Shown piece after piece: positions 43,681 to 52,515 of a stretch of 64,000 nt of DNA; position 1 is the first letter of the stretch, and each line of letters opens with the position of its first letter. A model generated the notes under the pieces. The model ran no database searches. It worked only from the letters and a program-made list of their open reading frames with translations, and was not told the origin of the DNA. The stretch comes from Clostridia bacterium. GTDB taxonomy: Bacteria; Bacillota; Clostridia; Christensenellales; Aristaeellaceae. The position numbers and the translations under genes are program-made. Where the stretch lies: NCBI GenBank assembly GCA_900769875.1, contig CAAGII010000189.1, positions 36,020-100,019 of the forward strand. The letters run 5' to 3'.

Positions 43681-44955
43681 TTACATGAAGCCGCCCTTTT
43701 CCATATCCATCTCGATGCCGCGGATGCTCATCTCGCCCTGAATGGTGCGCACGGTTTCGAGCGCCACAGACACGGCGATGAGAATGGAGCTGGCAGCGAA
43801 GGGCACCTGCGTGTTCAGGCTGCCGGTGAGCAGGGAGGGAACAGCGGCCAGCACAGCCAGGAACAGAGCCGCGAACAGGTTCAGGCGGTTCACGGTGTTC
43901 TGCAGATACTGACGGATGTTCTTGCCGCGCTGACCGGGGATGGTCGCGCCCTGCATCTTCAGCTGCTCAGCCTGCTTGGCTGCGTCAAAGGAGATGGAGG
44001 AATAGAAGAAGGTGAACGCCACAATCAGCAGAGAGGTGATGATGATATACAGCGGAGCGGTGCTGCGCATGTAGGTCGACCACCAGATGTAGGCGCCGGA
44101 ATTGGTGCCGCCGATCAGCTGAATGATGGTGCCGGGGAACGCCATGAAGGAGTACGCGAAGATCAGGGGCAGCACGCCCACAGACACGACCTTCAGGCTC
44201 ATGCGGGTATTCTGACCGCCGTAAACGCGACGGCCCTTGGTCTGCTTGGAGATCATCAGCGGGATGCGGCGCTCGCCCAGCTCCACGAAGGTCACGGCGG
44301 CGGTCATCACCACGCACAGCACCAGCACGATGGCGGTGTTGATGAAGGCAGAGGTCGTGCTCGCACTGGCGAAGCCGGCCACAATGCCGTTGAACAGGTT
44401 GCTGATGATACCCACGAAGATCAGCAGGGAGATACCATTGCCCACGCCCTTGTCGGTGATGCGCTCGCCGATCCACATCGCCAGCGCGGTGCCGCCAGCC
44501 ATGCTGACGCCCACCAGCAGGTAGTTGAACCAGCCGGACTTGACATAGCCCAGACCAGCGACCAGACCAATGGCCTGAAGCGCAGCCAGCGCGACGGTCA
44601 GATAGCGGGTGATGCGGGCAATCTTTTCACGGCCCTCGCCGCTCTCATCATTCTGCATCCGCTCCAGCGCCGGGATGGCGATGGTTAGCAGCTGCATGAT
44701 AATGGAGCTGTTGATGTAGGGCGTAATGCCCATGGCCATGATGGTCATCTGGGAGAAGGCATTACCGGTCATCATGTTGACCAGCTCCAGCAGGGGGAGG
44801 GAGGCCGCGTTGGTGTTCTGCATCAGCGCGACCTTGTTGATGCCGGGAGCCGGAATGACGCTGACCAGACGGTACAGCACCAGCATGAGGAAGGTGTAAA
44901 TGATCTTCTTGCGGAGCTCTTCGGTCTTCCAGACCTTACGCAGGCTTTCCAGCAT
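43681..44955 (-). CDS. secY: Protein translocase subunit SecY
   Basis: A 424-residue protein with ten predicted membrane helices forming the Sec channel. PAPGINKVALM, MGITPYINSSIIMQLL (plug and second-helix region), GVGNGISLLIFVGI, and GQNTRMSLKVVSVGVLPLIF are standard SecY signatures. Its ribosome site lies within the last codons of rplO. Confidence 0.97.
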   Translation of the reverse strand: MLESLRKVWKTEELRKKIIYTFLMLVLYRLVSVIPAPGINKVALMQNTNAASLPLLELVNMMTGNAFSQMTIMAMGITPYINSSIIMQLLTIAIPALERMQNDESGEGREKIARITRYLTVALAALQAIGLVAGLGYVKSGWFNYLLVGVSMAGGTALAMWIGERITDKGVGNGISLLIFVGIISNLFNGIVAGFASASTTSAFINTAIVLVLCVVMTAAVTFVELGERRIPLMISKQTKGRRVYGGQNTRMSLKVVSVGVLPLIFAYSFMAFPGTIIQLIGGTNSGAYIWWSTYMRSTAPLYIIITSLLIVAFTFFYSSISFDAAKQAEQLKMQGATIPGQRGKNIRQYLQNTVNRLNLFAALFLAVLAAVPSLLTGSLNTQVPFAASSILIAVSVALETVRTIQGEMSIRGIEMDMEKGGFM

Positions 44956-44956
44956 T

Positions 44957-45397
44957 TCAGATCACCTCGGCTTTCCCGCCGAGAGCCTCAATCTTTTCCT
45001 TTGCGGAGGCGGTGAACTTGGCGGCCTTGACAGTCAGCTTCTTGGTCAGCTCACCGTTGCCCATGATCTTCACGCCGCCCAGTTCCTTCTTGATGATGCC
45101 GGCAGCCTTCAGAGCATCGACGTCAACGACAGCGCCGTTCTCGAACACTTCGAGGCGCTCCACGTTCACGGCAGCATAATCGGTACCAAAGATGTTGGTG
45201 AAGCCCTTCTTGGGGACGCGGCGATACAGAGGCATCTGGCCGCCCTCAAAGCCGGGGCGCTTGCCGCCGCCGGAACGAGCCTTGGCACCCTTGTGGCCCT
45301 TGCCGGAGGTCTTGCCCAGACCGGAACCTACGCCGCGGCCCAGACGCTTCGCAGCGGTGGTAGAGCCCTCGGCGGGATGCAGTTCATGCAGTTTCAT
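44957..45397 (-). CDS. rplO: Ribosomal protein uL15
   Basis: A 146-residue protein starting MKLHELHPAEGS, with the glycine-rich basic N-terminus RLGRGVGSGLGKTSGKGHKG and GFEGGQMPLYRRVPKKGF. Certain by synteny and sequence. Confidence 0.97.
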   Translation of the reverse strand: MKLHELHPAEGSTTAAKRLGRGVGSGLGKTSGKGHKGAKARSGGGKRPGFEGGQMPLYRRVPKKGFTNIFGTDYAAVNVERLEVFENGAVVDVDALKAAGIIKKELGGVKIMGNGELTKKLTVKAAKFTASAKEKIEALGGKAEVI

Positions 45398-45411
45398 CGG
45401 GATTCCCTCCT

Positions 45412-45594
45412 TTACTCGTTGACTTCTTCAACCTTCACCATGTGCTTCACGGCGAAGATCTGACCACGCACAGCGGCGTTGTCGGGGCGGGTCACGGTCT
45501 GACCCACCTTGCGCAGGCCGATGGCCGCGACGGTGGCACGATGCACGGGCAGAGCGCCGGCAGGAGACTTGATCAAAGTAATATTGAGCTTCAT
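45412..45594 (-). CDS. rpmD: Ribosomal protein uL30
   Basis: A 60-residue protein, LNITLIKSPAGALPVHRAT and GLRKVGQTVTRPDNAAVRG, between rplO and rpsE as usual. Confidence 0.96.
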   Translation of the reverse strand: MKLNITLIKSPAGALPVHRATVAAIGLRKVGQTVTRPDNAAVRGQIFAVKHMVKVEEVNE

Positions 45595-45608
45595 CTTCTA
45601 CGACCTCC

Positions 45609-46106
45609 TTAACCCATGATTTCTTCCACGGTCTTGCCGCGCATCTTAGCCACCTGCTCGGGGCTGCGCAGCTGAGCCAGAGCGGCGATGGTCGCCTTGG
45701 CCATGTTGATGGGGTTGTTGGTGCCGAAGGACTTGGTACGGATGTCCTTCACACCGGCCAGCTCCAGCACCGCACGGGCAGCGCCGCCGGCGATCACGCC
45801 GGTACCTTCGGGAGCGGGCAGCAGCACAACCTTGGCAGTGCTGTAGAAGGCGGTGGAGTCATGCGGGATGGTGGTGCCGGCCAGAGGCACGGTCACCAGG
45901 CTCTTCTTGGCGTCCTCGGTCGCCTTGCGGACGGCCTCGGGGATTTCAGCAGCCTTGCCCATGCCGCAGCCAACGCGGCCCTTCTCGTCGCCGATGACGA
46001 CCAGAGCGGAGAACCGCATGTTGCGGCCGCCCTTAACAGTCTTGGACACGCGGTTGATGGCAACCAGCTTGTCCTTGAATTCACTTGCCTGTTCATAGCG
46101 TTGCAT
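45609..46106 (-). CDS. rpsE: Ribosomal protein uS5
   Basis: A 165-residue protein. The double-stranded-RNA-type N-terminal domain has INRVSKTVKGGRNMRFSALV and GCGMGKAAEIPEAVRKA; the C-terminal domain has GTGVIAGGAARAVLELAGV. Position in the spc segment is canonical. Confidence 0.97.
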   Translation of the reverse strand: MQRYEQASEFKDKLVAINRVSKTVKGGRNMRFSALVVIGDEKGRVGCGMGKAAEIPEAVRKATEDAKKSLVTVPLAGTTIPHDSTAFYSTAKVVLLPAPEGTGVIAGGAARAVLELAGVKDIRTKSFGTNNPINMAKATIAALAQLRSPEQVAKMRGKTVEEIMG

Positions 46107-46123
46107 ATGCTTGTCCTCCTCTC

Positions 46124-46492
46124 TTAGAAATCAAGTCCGGCTTCACGGGCGCCATCCGCCACAGCGGCGACGCGGCCGGTGTACACATAGCCGCCGCGAT
46201 CAAACACCACAGTGTCGATGCCGGCCTGCTTGGCGCGCTCGGCGATGAGCTTGCCAACCAGCTTGGCGGCGCCCTTCTTATCGACCTCCTCCAGCTGGCC
46301 CTTGAGCTGGGGATCCAGCGTGGAAGCGCTCACCAGGGTGATGCCCTTGGTGTCGTCGATAATCTGAGCCTGAATATGCTTGTTGGAACGGTACACGCTC
46401 AGACGCGGCATATCGGAAGTGCCGCTGATCTTCTTGCGGACGCGGACATGACGGATCACGCGGATCTCATTACGGTCACGCTTCTTGAACAT
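46124..46492 (-). CDS. rplR: Ribosomal protein uL18
   Basis: A 122-residue protein with RLSVYRSNKHIQAQIIDD and the ending VAAVADGAREAGLDF, which contacts 5S rRNA. Certain by synteny. Confidence 0.97.
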   Translation of the reverse strand: MFKKRDRNEIRVIRHVRVRKKISGTSDMPRLSVYRSNKHIQAQIIDDTKGITLVSASTLDPQLKGQLEEVDKKGAAKLVGKLIAERAKQAGIDTVVFDRGGYVYTGRVAAVADGAREAGLDF

Positions 46493-46510
46493 TTGCAGTC
46501 ACTCCCTCTC

Positions 46511-47059
46511 TTACTTCTTACCGGTCTTGCCTTCCTTGCGGCGGATGTGCTCACCAGCATACTTGATGCCCTTGCCCAGGTAGGGTTCAGGCTTGCGGAT
46601 CGCACGGATGTCAGCCGCGAGGTTGCCAACGACCTGCTTGTCGGCGCCCTTCACCACGATGGTGGTCTGGGTGGGGGTCTCGAAGGTAATGCCCTCGGGC
46701 GCGTCGATCACCACAGGATGGGAGAAGCCGATCTTGATATCCAGCTTCTTGCCGCCCTCGATGGCCTTGGCGTTGTAGCCGGTGCCGACCATCTCCAGGG
46801 TCTTGGAGAAGCCCTCGCTCACGCCCACAACCATGTTGTGCAGCAGCGCGCGATACAGACCGTGCATGGCACGGTGATTCTTGTTGTCAGTCGGGCGGGT
46901 CAGGGTAATCACATTACCCTCCTGGTTCAGCGTGATGTCCTTATTGACCTGCTGGGTCAGGGTGCCCTTGGGGCCCTTGACCGTGACCAGGTTGGCATCG
47001 CTTACAGAAACCGTCACGCCCGCGGGGACAGTGATCGGAAGTCTTCCGATACGAGACAT
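46511..47059 (-). CDS. rplF: Ribosomal protein uL6
   Basis: A 182-residue protein starting MSRIGRLPITVPAGV, with the C-terminal signature KPEPYLGKGIKYAGEHIRRK. Certain by synteny. Confidence 0.97.
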   Translation of the reverse strand: MSRIGRLPITVPAGVTVSVSDANLVTVKGPKGTLTQQVNKDITLNQEGNVITLTRPTDNKNHRAMHGLYRALLHNMVVGVSEGFSKTLEMVGTGYNAKAIEGGKKLDIKIGFSHPVVIDAPEGITFETPTQTTIVVKGADKQVVGNLAADIRAIRKPEPYLGKGIKYAGEHIRRKEGKTGKK

Positions 47060-47084
47060 ATTCGCACCTCCTAAGCGTGTCGGT

Positions 47085-47486
47085 TTACCAGATGTAGGCC
47101 AGCACTTCGCCGCCGATGGCAGCCTTGCGGGCTTCCTTATCGGTCATCAGACCCTTGCTGGTGCTGATGATGGCAATGCCCAGACCGCCCAGAACCTTGG
47201 GCAGCTCCTCGCAGCGCGCGTACACGCGCAGGCCGGGCTTGCTGATGCGCTTCAGGCCAGCAATGACGGGTGTCTGCTTGCCATTCACATACTTGAGGGT
47301 GATTTTGATGGAGCCCTGCACACCGTCATCGATGTTCTCAACGCTCTTGATATAGCCTTCCGCCAGCAGGATCTTGGCAATCGCCTTCTTGGTATTGCTG
47401 GCAGGCATCACCACGGCGTCATGCCGGGCGACCTGAGCATTGCGGATGCGGGTGAGCATATCGGCAATGGGATCATTCACAACCAT
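47085..47486 (-). CDS. rpsH: Ribosomal protein uS8
   Basis: A 133-residue protein; DPIADMLTRIRNAQVA at the start and GIAIISTSKGLMTDKEARK near the end are standard. In other bacteria S8 represses the spc operon by binding its mRNA; no such site was identified here. Confidence 0.97.
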   Translation of the reverse strand: MVVNDPIADMLTRIRNAQVARHDAVVMPASNTKKAIAKILLAEGYIKSVENIDDGVQGSIKITLKYVNGKQTPVIAGLKRISKPGLRVYARCEELPKVLGGLGIAIISTSKGLMTDKEARKAAIGGEVLAYIW

Positions 47487-47516
47487 GATGGAACCTCCTT
47501 CCGTTTCTCTCCCCGC

Positions 47517-47702
47517 TTACCAGCTGGCCTTGCGGACACCGGGGATTTGGCCCTTGTAGGCCAGCTCTCTGAAGCAGATGCGGCATACACCATAACGGCG
47601 CAGCACGGAGTGCGGACGACCGCACAGGCGGCAACGGGTGTAGGCGCGGGTGGAGAACTTGGGCTCCGCCTGCTGCTTGAGTTTCATGCTCAACTTAGCC
47701 AC
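47517..47702 (-). CDS. rpsN: Ribosomal protein uS14, zinc-binding type Z
   Basis: A 61-residue protein with the zinc motifs CRLCGRP and CRICFRELA, the short type Z form of Gram-positive and thermophilic bacteria. The start is GTG at 47702 (AKLSMKLKQ follows), nine bases after AGGAGG; a longer frame upstream enters rplE. Confidence 0.96.
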   Translation of the reverse strand: MAKLSMKLKQQAEPKFSTRAYTRCRLCGRPHSVLRRYGVCRICFRELAYKGQIPGVRKASW

Positions 47703-47719
47703 GTTACGTTTCCTCCTTC

Positions 47720-48265
47720 TTACGCCTTCGCGAAGGGCATGCCCAGCGCTGCCAGCAGCTCTTTGCACTCTTCGTCGGTATTGGCGGTGGTCACGAAGAT
47801 CATTTCCATGCCGCGGATCTTCTCAACCTTGTCATACTCGATTTCGGGGAAGAGCAGCTGTTCCTGAATGCCCAGGGCATAGTTGCCGCGGCCATCGAAC
47901 GCCTTGGTGGACACGCCACGGAAGTCACGCACACGGGGCAGGGCAACGGAGACGAGCTTGTCCATGAACTCCTCCATGCGGTCGCCGCGCAGCGTCACCT
48001 TGGCGCCAACGTTCTGACCCTCACGGAGCTTGAAGTTCGCAATGGACTTCTTGGCCTTGGTGACCATGGGCTTCTGACCGGCGATGGCGGTCAGCTCGAT
48101 CACGGCCTGCTCCAGTGCCTTGGCGTTGTCCTTGCAATCGCCCAGACCCATGTTAATCACGATCTTGGAAAGCTTCGGAACCTGCATGGGGTTCTTGTAG
48201 CCGAACTTCTGCTGCAAAGCAGGAACAGCCTCGGCCAGATACTTTTCGTGCAGACGAGTAGCCAT
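47720..48265 (-). CDS. rplE: Ribosomal protein uL5
   Basis: A 181-residue 5S rRNA-binding protein; NPMQVPKLSKIVINMGLGD and LRGDRMEEFMDKLV are typical, as is the ending LLAALGMPFAKA. Confidence 0.97.
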   Translation of the reverse strand: MATRLHEKYLAEAVPALQQKFGYKNPMQVPKLSKIVINMGLGDCKDNAKALEQAVIELTAIAGQKPMVTKAKKSIANFKLREGQNVGAKVTLRGDRMEEFMDKLVSVALPRVRDFRGVSTKAFDGRGNYALGIQEQLLFPEIEYDKVEKIRGMEMIFVTTANTDEECKELLAALGMPFAKA

Positions 48266-48283
48266 CAGACTTTTCCTCCTTTA

Positions 48284-48604
48284 TCAGTCAATTTCCGCAT
48301 TGCACTTCTTGCAGGTGCGGACCATCTTGCGCTCTCCGTTGACAGAGGACACCTTGTGGGCAACGCGGGTCGCCTTGCCGCACTTGGGGCAGACGATCAT
48401 CACATTGCTGGCGTCAATCGCCAGCTCCTTGTGGATGATACCGCCGGGCTGCATCGCGTTGCGGGCCTTCTGGTGCTTCGTCACCACGTTCACGCCCTCC
48501 ACGGTCACGCGACCGGTCTTGGGGAAAGCGGCGGTGATTTTGCCCTGCTTGCCCTTGTCCTTGCCGGAGATAACAACGACTGTGTCGTTCTTCTTCACAT
48601 GCAT
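48284..48604 (-). CDS. rplX: Ribosomal protein uL24
   Basis: A 106-residue KOW protein: VVVISGKDKGKQGKITAAFP at the start and a zinc-like CPKCGKATR...CKKCNAEI pair at the end, as in many Firmicutes. Confidence 0.97.
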   Translation of the reverse strand: MHVKKNDTVVVISGKDKGKQGKITAAFPKTGRVTVEGVNVVTKHQKARNAMQPGGIIHKELAIDASNVMIVCPKCGKATRVAHKVSSVNGERKMVRTCKKCNAEID

Positions 48605-48619
48605 AATCGCTTGGCCTCC

Positions 48620-48988
48620 TTACAGCACTTCGGGAGCCAGGGAGACGATCTTCATGAAGTCCTTCTCGCGCAGCTCACGGGCAACAGGTCCAAAGATGCG
48701 GGTTCCACGGGGCATCTTCTGGTCATTGATGATGACGGCAGCATTGTCGTCAAACTTGATGTAGCTGCCATCGGGACGACGCTTGTTCTTGCGCATGCGG
48801 ACGATCACGGCCTTGACCACGTCGCCCTTCTTCACGGTGCCGCCGGGGGTGGCGCTCTTCACGCTGGCAACGATGACGTCGCCGATGGAGCCATCACGCC
48901 GGAAAGAACCGCCCAGCACACGGATGCACATGATTTCCTTGGCGCCGGAATTGTCGGCGACCTTAAGCCGGGTTTGCGGCTGAATCAT
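48620..48988 (-). CDS. rplN: Ribosomal protein uL14
   Basis: A 122-residue protein: MIQPQTRLKVADNSGAKEIM at the start and RGTRIFGPVARELREKDFMK near the end, both highly conserved. Confidence 0.98.
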   Translation of the reverse strand: MIQPQTRLKVADNSGAKEIMCIRVLGGSFRRDGSIGDVIVASVKSATPGGTVKKGDVVKAVIVRMRKNKRRPDGSYIKFDDNAAVIINDQKMPRGTRIFGPVARELREKDFMKIVSLAPEVL

Positions 48989-49018
48989 ACGGGTTTTCCT
49001 CCTTACATGACAGCAAGC

Positions 49019-49288
49019 TTACTTGGCCTTTTCGACGATCTCGACCAGGCGCCAGCGCTTGTCGTGGCTCAGCGGACGGGTCTCCATCACCTTGATGGTA
49101 TCGCCGATGCCGCACTCGTTGTTCTCATCATGAACCTTCAGCTTGCTGGTACGGGTCATGATCTTGCCATACAGGGGATGACGGACGTGCGTCTTAATCT
49201 GGATGACGCAGGTCTTGTCCATTTTATCGCTCACGACCACGCCGATACGGGTCTTACGCAGTCCGCGGACTTCGTTATTTTCAGACAT
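49019..49288 (-). CDS. rpsQ: Ribosomal protein uS17
   Basis: An 89-residue OB-fold protein; RIGVVVSDKMDKTCVIQIKT and GDTIKVMETRPLSHDKRWRL are diagnostic. Confidence 0.97.
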   Translation of the reverse strand: MSENNEVRGLRKTRIGVVVSDKMDKTCVIQIKTHVRHPLYGKIMTRTSKLKVHDENNECGIGDTIKVMETRPLSHDKRWRLVEIVEKAK

Positions 49289-49315
49289 TGAAGCGACTGC
49301 CTCCTTTCAAGTACA

Positions 49316-49504
49316 TTACGCCTGCTTCTGACGCAGCACGGTCTTCACACGGGCGATATCACGCTTCACATTGGTGATCTGCACCGTGTTCTGCAGCTGA
49401 CCGGTTGCAAGCTGGAAACGAAGGGTGAACAGTTCCTTCTTCAGCTCGTCCACCTTAGCGGTCAGCTGTTCGGGGGTCATAGCGTTCAATTCATTCGCCT
49501 TCAT
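49316..49504 (-). CDS. rpmC: Ribosomal protein uL29
   Basis: A 62-residue helical protein; LFTLRFQLATGQLQNTVQI is the family core. Its ATG overlaps the rplP stop (TAATG). Confidence 0.97.
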   Translation of the reverse strand: MKANELNAMTPEQLTAKVDELKKELFTLRFQLATGQLQNTVQITNVKRDIARVKTVLRQKQA

Positions 49505-49944
49505 TACTCTTCACTCCCCGCTTCAGTCGTCGCCTCGGCCTGGCGCGTAATGATCTTGGTCTTGAGGGGCAGCTTGTGAGCGGCCAGACGCAGTGCCTCG
49601 CGGGCAGCCTCTTCGGGCACGCCGGCGATCTCGAACAGCACGCGGCCGGGCTTCACAACCGCCACCCAGTATTCGGGAGAGCCCTTGCCGGAGCCCATTC
49701 GGGTCTCAGCGGGCTTTTCAGTCACAGGCTTGTCGGGGAAAATCTTGATCCACACCTGGCCGCCGCGCTTGATGAAACGGGTCAGGGCCACACGGGCAGC
49801 CTCGATCTGCTGGCTGGTCACCCAGCAAGGCTCGGTGGCCTGCAGGCCGAACTCGCCGTACGCCAGGAAGTTGCCACGATGGGCCTGGCCCTTCATGCGG
49901 CCGCGGAAAACCTTGCGGCGCTTCACTCTCTTAGGCATCAGCAT
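49504..49944 (-). CDS. rplP: Ribosomal protein uL16
   Basis: A 146-residue protein; PKRVKRRKVFRGRMKGQAHR, then FGLQATEPCWVTSQQIEAAR and the GSGKGSPEYWVAVVKPGR loop. I use the ATG at 49944, spaced from GGAGG; an ATG two codons later matches the usual N-terminus MPKR and is the alternative. Confidence 0.96.
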   Translation of the reverse strand: MLMPKRVKRRKVFRGRMKGQAHRGNFLAYGEFGLQATEPCWVTSQQIEAARVALTRFIKRGGQVWIKIFPDKPVTEKPAETRMGSGKGSPEYWVAVVKPGRVLFEIAGVPEEAAREALRLAAHKLPLKTKIITRQAEATTEAGSEE

Positions 49945-49947
49945 AGG

Positions 49948-50616
49948 TTACTTAACCTCCTTCGCCACGGGGGCCTTCTTCGCCTTGGGAAGAATCTGGC
50001 CCTTGTAGATCCAAACCTTCACGCCGAGGCGGCCGTAGGTGGTCTTGGCTTCAGCGAAGCCGTAGTCGATGTTGGCGCGCAGGGTCTGCAGCGGGATGGA
50101 GCCCTCGTGGTAGCTCTCGCTACGGGCGATATCAGCGCCGCCGATACGGCCGCTCAGCGCGGTCTTGACGCCCTTGACCTGGGGCAGCTTCATTGCGCGC
50201 TGGATGCTCTGCTTCATCGCGCGGCGGAAGCTGATGCGCTTCTCCAGCTGCTGGGCGATGTTCTCCGCCACCAGCTGGGCATCAGCGTCGGGAGACTTGA
50301 TCTCCATCACGTTGATGTGGGCGTTCTTGCCCAGGAACGCGGTCACGTCCTTCTTGAGCTGCTCGATGTTGGCGCCCTTGGGGCCGATAATCATGCCAGG
50401 CTTGGAGGTGAAGATGTTCACCGTCACGGTCTGGGCAGTGCGCTCGATATCAATCTTGCTGATACCGGTCGCATAGTACTTTTCCTTGAGCATGTTGCGG
50501 AGCTTGTAATCCTCCACAAGGTTGTTGGCGAAATCCTTCTTATCGGCATACCAGCGGGTGCTCCAGTCGAAAATCACACCAACGCGGGCGCCATGGGGAT
50601 TCACTTTCTGACCCAT
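49948..50616 (-). CDS. rpsC: Ribosomal protein uS3
   Basis: A 222-residue protein starting MGQKVNPHGARVGVIFDWST, with a KH domain (PGMIIGPKGANIEQLKKDV) and C-terminal GVKTALSGRIGGADIARSE. The ATG at 50616 follows GGAGG; the upstream extension overlaps rplV. Confidence 0.97.
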   Translation of the reverse strand: MGQKVNPHGARVGVIFDWSTRWYADKKDFANNLVEDYKLRNMLKEKYYATGISKIDIERTAQTVTVNIFTSKPGMIIGPKGANIEQLKKDVTAFLGKNAHINVMEIKSPDADAQLVAENIAQQLEKRISFRRAMKQSIQRAMKLPQVKGVKTALSGRIGGADIARSESYHEGSIPLQTLRANIDYGFAEAKTTYGRLGVKVWIYKGQILPKAKKAPVAKEVK

Positions 50617-50635
50617 GAAATAACCTCCTTCGCCT

Positions 50636-51025
50636 TTACTCGGCCTTCTGGTCCAGCACCACAGAGATGTGGCTGGTGCGCTTGAGCATCGGGGATGCGC
50701 TGCCGCGGCTGCGGGCAACGTAGCGCTTCAGCGTGGGGCCGGGGTTGGCGTACACTTCAGCGACATAGAGGTCCTTGGCGTTCAGCTCCTGATTGTTCAC
50801 GGCGTTGGCCACGGCGCTGTTGAGCACCTTGAGCACCACGGGAGCAGCAGCCTTGGGGGTAAAGGTCAGGATCGCCTTGGCCTCATCCACACTCTTGCCA
50901 CGGATCAGATCAATCACGATCTTCACCTTGCGGGAGGAGATGCGGACGTATTTGGCGTGCGCCTGCGGACGCTTGTCAGCGCCGGCGCGGCGAGCTTCCG
51001 TCTTCTGCTTGGAACGGGTTGCCAT
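50636..51025 (-). CDS. rplV: Ribosomal protein uL22
   Basis: A 129-residue protein lining the exit tunnel; AKYVRISSRKVKIVIDLIRG and GPTLKRYVARSRGSASPM are diagnostic. The N-terminus carries a basic extension. Confidence 0.97.
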   Translation of the reverse strand: MATRSKQKTEARRAGADKRPQAHAKYVRISSRKVKIVIDLIRGKSVDEAKAILTFTPKAAAPVVLKVLNSAVANAVNNQELNAKDLYVAEVYANPGPTLKRYVARSRGSASPMLKRTSHISVVLDQKAE

Positions 51026-51044
51026 ATCGTTTCACTCCTCTCGA

Positions 51045-51323
51045 TTATTTACGACCGCTGGCCTTGTCGGCGGCATGTCCGCGATAGGTGCGGGTCGGGG
51101 CGAACTCGCCCAGCTTATGGCCTACCATATCCTCCGTCACATAAACCGGCACATGCTTGCGGCCGTCATGCACGGCGATGGTGTGGCCCACGAAATCCGG
51201 GAAGATGGTGGAAGACCGGGACCAGGTCTTCAGAACCGCCTTCTTGCCGGAAGCATTCATTTCCTGTACGCGGCCCAGCAGTGCTGCCTGAACATAGGGG
51301 CCCTTCTTAATGGAACGACTCAT
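51045..51323 (-). CDS. rpsS: Ribosomal protein uS19
   Basis: A 92-residue protein; MSRSIKKGPYVQAALLGRV and GHKLGEFAPTRTYRGHAADK are highly conserved. Confidence 0.98.
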   Translation of the reverse strand: MSRSIKKGPYVQAALLGRVQEMNASGKKAVLKTWSRSSTIFPDFVGHTIAVHDGRKHVPVYVTEDMVGHKLGEFAPTRTYRGHAADKASGRK

Positions 51324-51354
51324 TCGTTAGCTGCCTCCTTCCTGTAAGATGCGC

Positions 51355-52188
51355 TTACTTGCTGCCAGCGCGCTTGACGATCATCTTGTTGGAATACTTC
51401 TTGTGCTTCCTGGTCTTCAGACCCAGAGCGGGCTTGCCCCAGGGAGTCACAGGAGCAGGCATACCAACGGGGCTCTTGCCCTCGCCGCCGCCATGCGGAT
51501 GGTCGTTGGGGTTCATCACGACGCCGCGGACGGTGGGACGCACGCCCATGTGGCGCACGCGGCCGGCCTTGCCCAGGCGCACGTTCTCATGGTCGGTGTT
51601 GCCGACGGTGCCGATGGTCGCCATGCAATCCAGGGGCAGCTTGCGCATCTCGCCGGAGGGCAGACGCACGGTGGCGAAGCCGTTCTCCTTGGCCATGAGC
51701 TGCGCGCTCATGCCGGCGGAGCGGACCATCTGGCCGCCGCGGCCGGGCTTGATCTCCAGATTGTGGATCAGGGTACCGACGGGGATGGCGTTCAGGGGCA
51801 GCGCGTTGCCGGGCTTGATGTCGGCGCTCGCGGAAGCCACCACCATGTCGCCGGGCTTCAGGCCCAGAGGCGCAAGGATGTAGCGCTTCTCGCCGTCGAC
51901 ATAGTTCAGCAGGGCGATGAAGGCGCTGCGGTTGGGATCGTACTCGATCGCGGCAACCTTGGCGGGCACTTCCAGCTTGTTGCGCTTGAAGTCAATCACG
52001 CGGTACTTGATCTTGTTGCCGCCGCCCTGATGGCGCACGGTGATCTTGCCCTGATTGTTGCGGCCGGCGTTCTTCTTGAGGTACTCAATCAGGCTCTTCT
52101 CAGGCGCCTTCTTGGTAATCTCGTCATAGGTCAGAACCGACATAAAGCGCCGGGCGGGCGACGTCGGCTTGTATTGACGAATAGCCAT
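51355..52188 (-). CDS. rplB: Ribosomal protein uL2
   Basis: A 277-residue peptidyl-transferase-centre protein. GRNNQGKITVRHQGGGNKIK, the VMNPNDHPHGGGEGKSPVG loop with its conserved histidine, and the basic KTRKHKKYSNKMIVKRAG end are diagnostic. Confidence 0.98.
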   Translation of the reverse strand: MAIRQYKPTSPARRFMSVLTYDEITKKAPEKSLIEYLKKNAGRNNQGKITVRHQGGGNKIKYRVIDFKRNKLEVPAKVAAIEYDPNRSAFIALLNYVDGEKRYILAPLGLKPGDMVVASASADIKPGNALPLNAIPVGTLIHNLEIKPGRGGQMVRSAGMSAQLMAKENGFATVRLPSGEMRKLPLDCMATIGTVGNTDHENVRLGKAGRVRHMGVRPTVRGVVMNPNDHPHGGGEGKSPVGMPAPVTPWGKPALGLKTRKHKKYSNKMIVKRAGSK

Positions 52189-52209
52189 GGTTCATGTCCT
52201 CCCTTTGCT

Positions 52210-52515
52210 TTACTGGGCCATGCCCTCGAAGAACTTGATGGGCTTGGAGTCGGCCTTGAGCACAACGTAAGCCTTCTTCACTTCGGGGGTGCGGCCTTCA
52301 TAACGGCCCTGGCGCTTCATCTTGCCGATGGTGCGCACGGTGTTCACGCGCTCAACCTTCACGCCGTCTTCGGCAAAGACCGCTTCCACGGCCTGCTTGA
52401 TCTCTGTCTTGGTGGCGTCGATGGCCACCTCGAAGATGTAACGCTTGTCGGCGATGCCCTCGTAAGCCTTCTCGGTGAGGACGGGGCGCTTGATGATATC
52501 ATAGGGATTCTTCAT
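52210..52515 (-). CDS. rplW: Ribosomal protein uL23
   Basis: A 101-residue protein; YDIIKRPVLTEKAYEGIADK and KTEIKQAVEAVFAEDGVKV are typical. Its ATG touches the rplD stop. Confidence 0.97.
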   Translation of the reverse strand: MKNPYDIIKRPVLTEKAYEGIADKRYIFEVAIDATKTEIKQAVEAVFAEDGVKVERVNTVRTIGKMKRQGRYEGRTPEVKKAYVVLKADSKPIKFFEGMAQ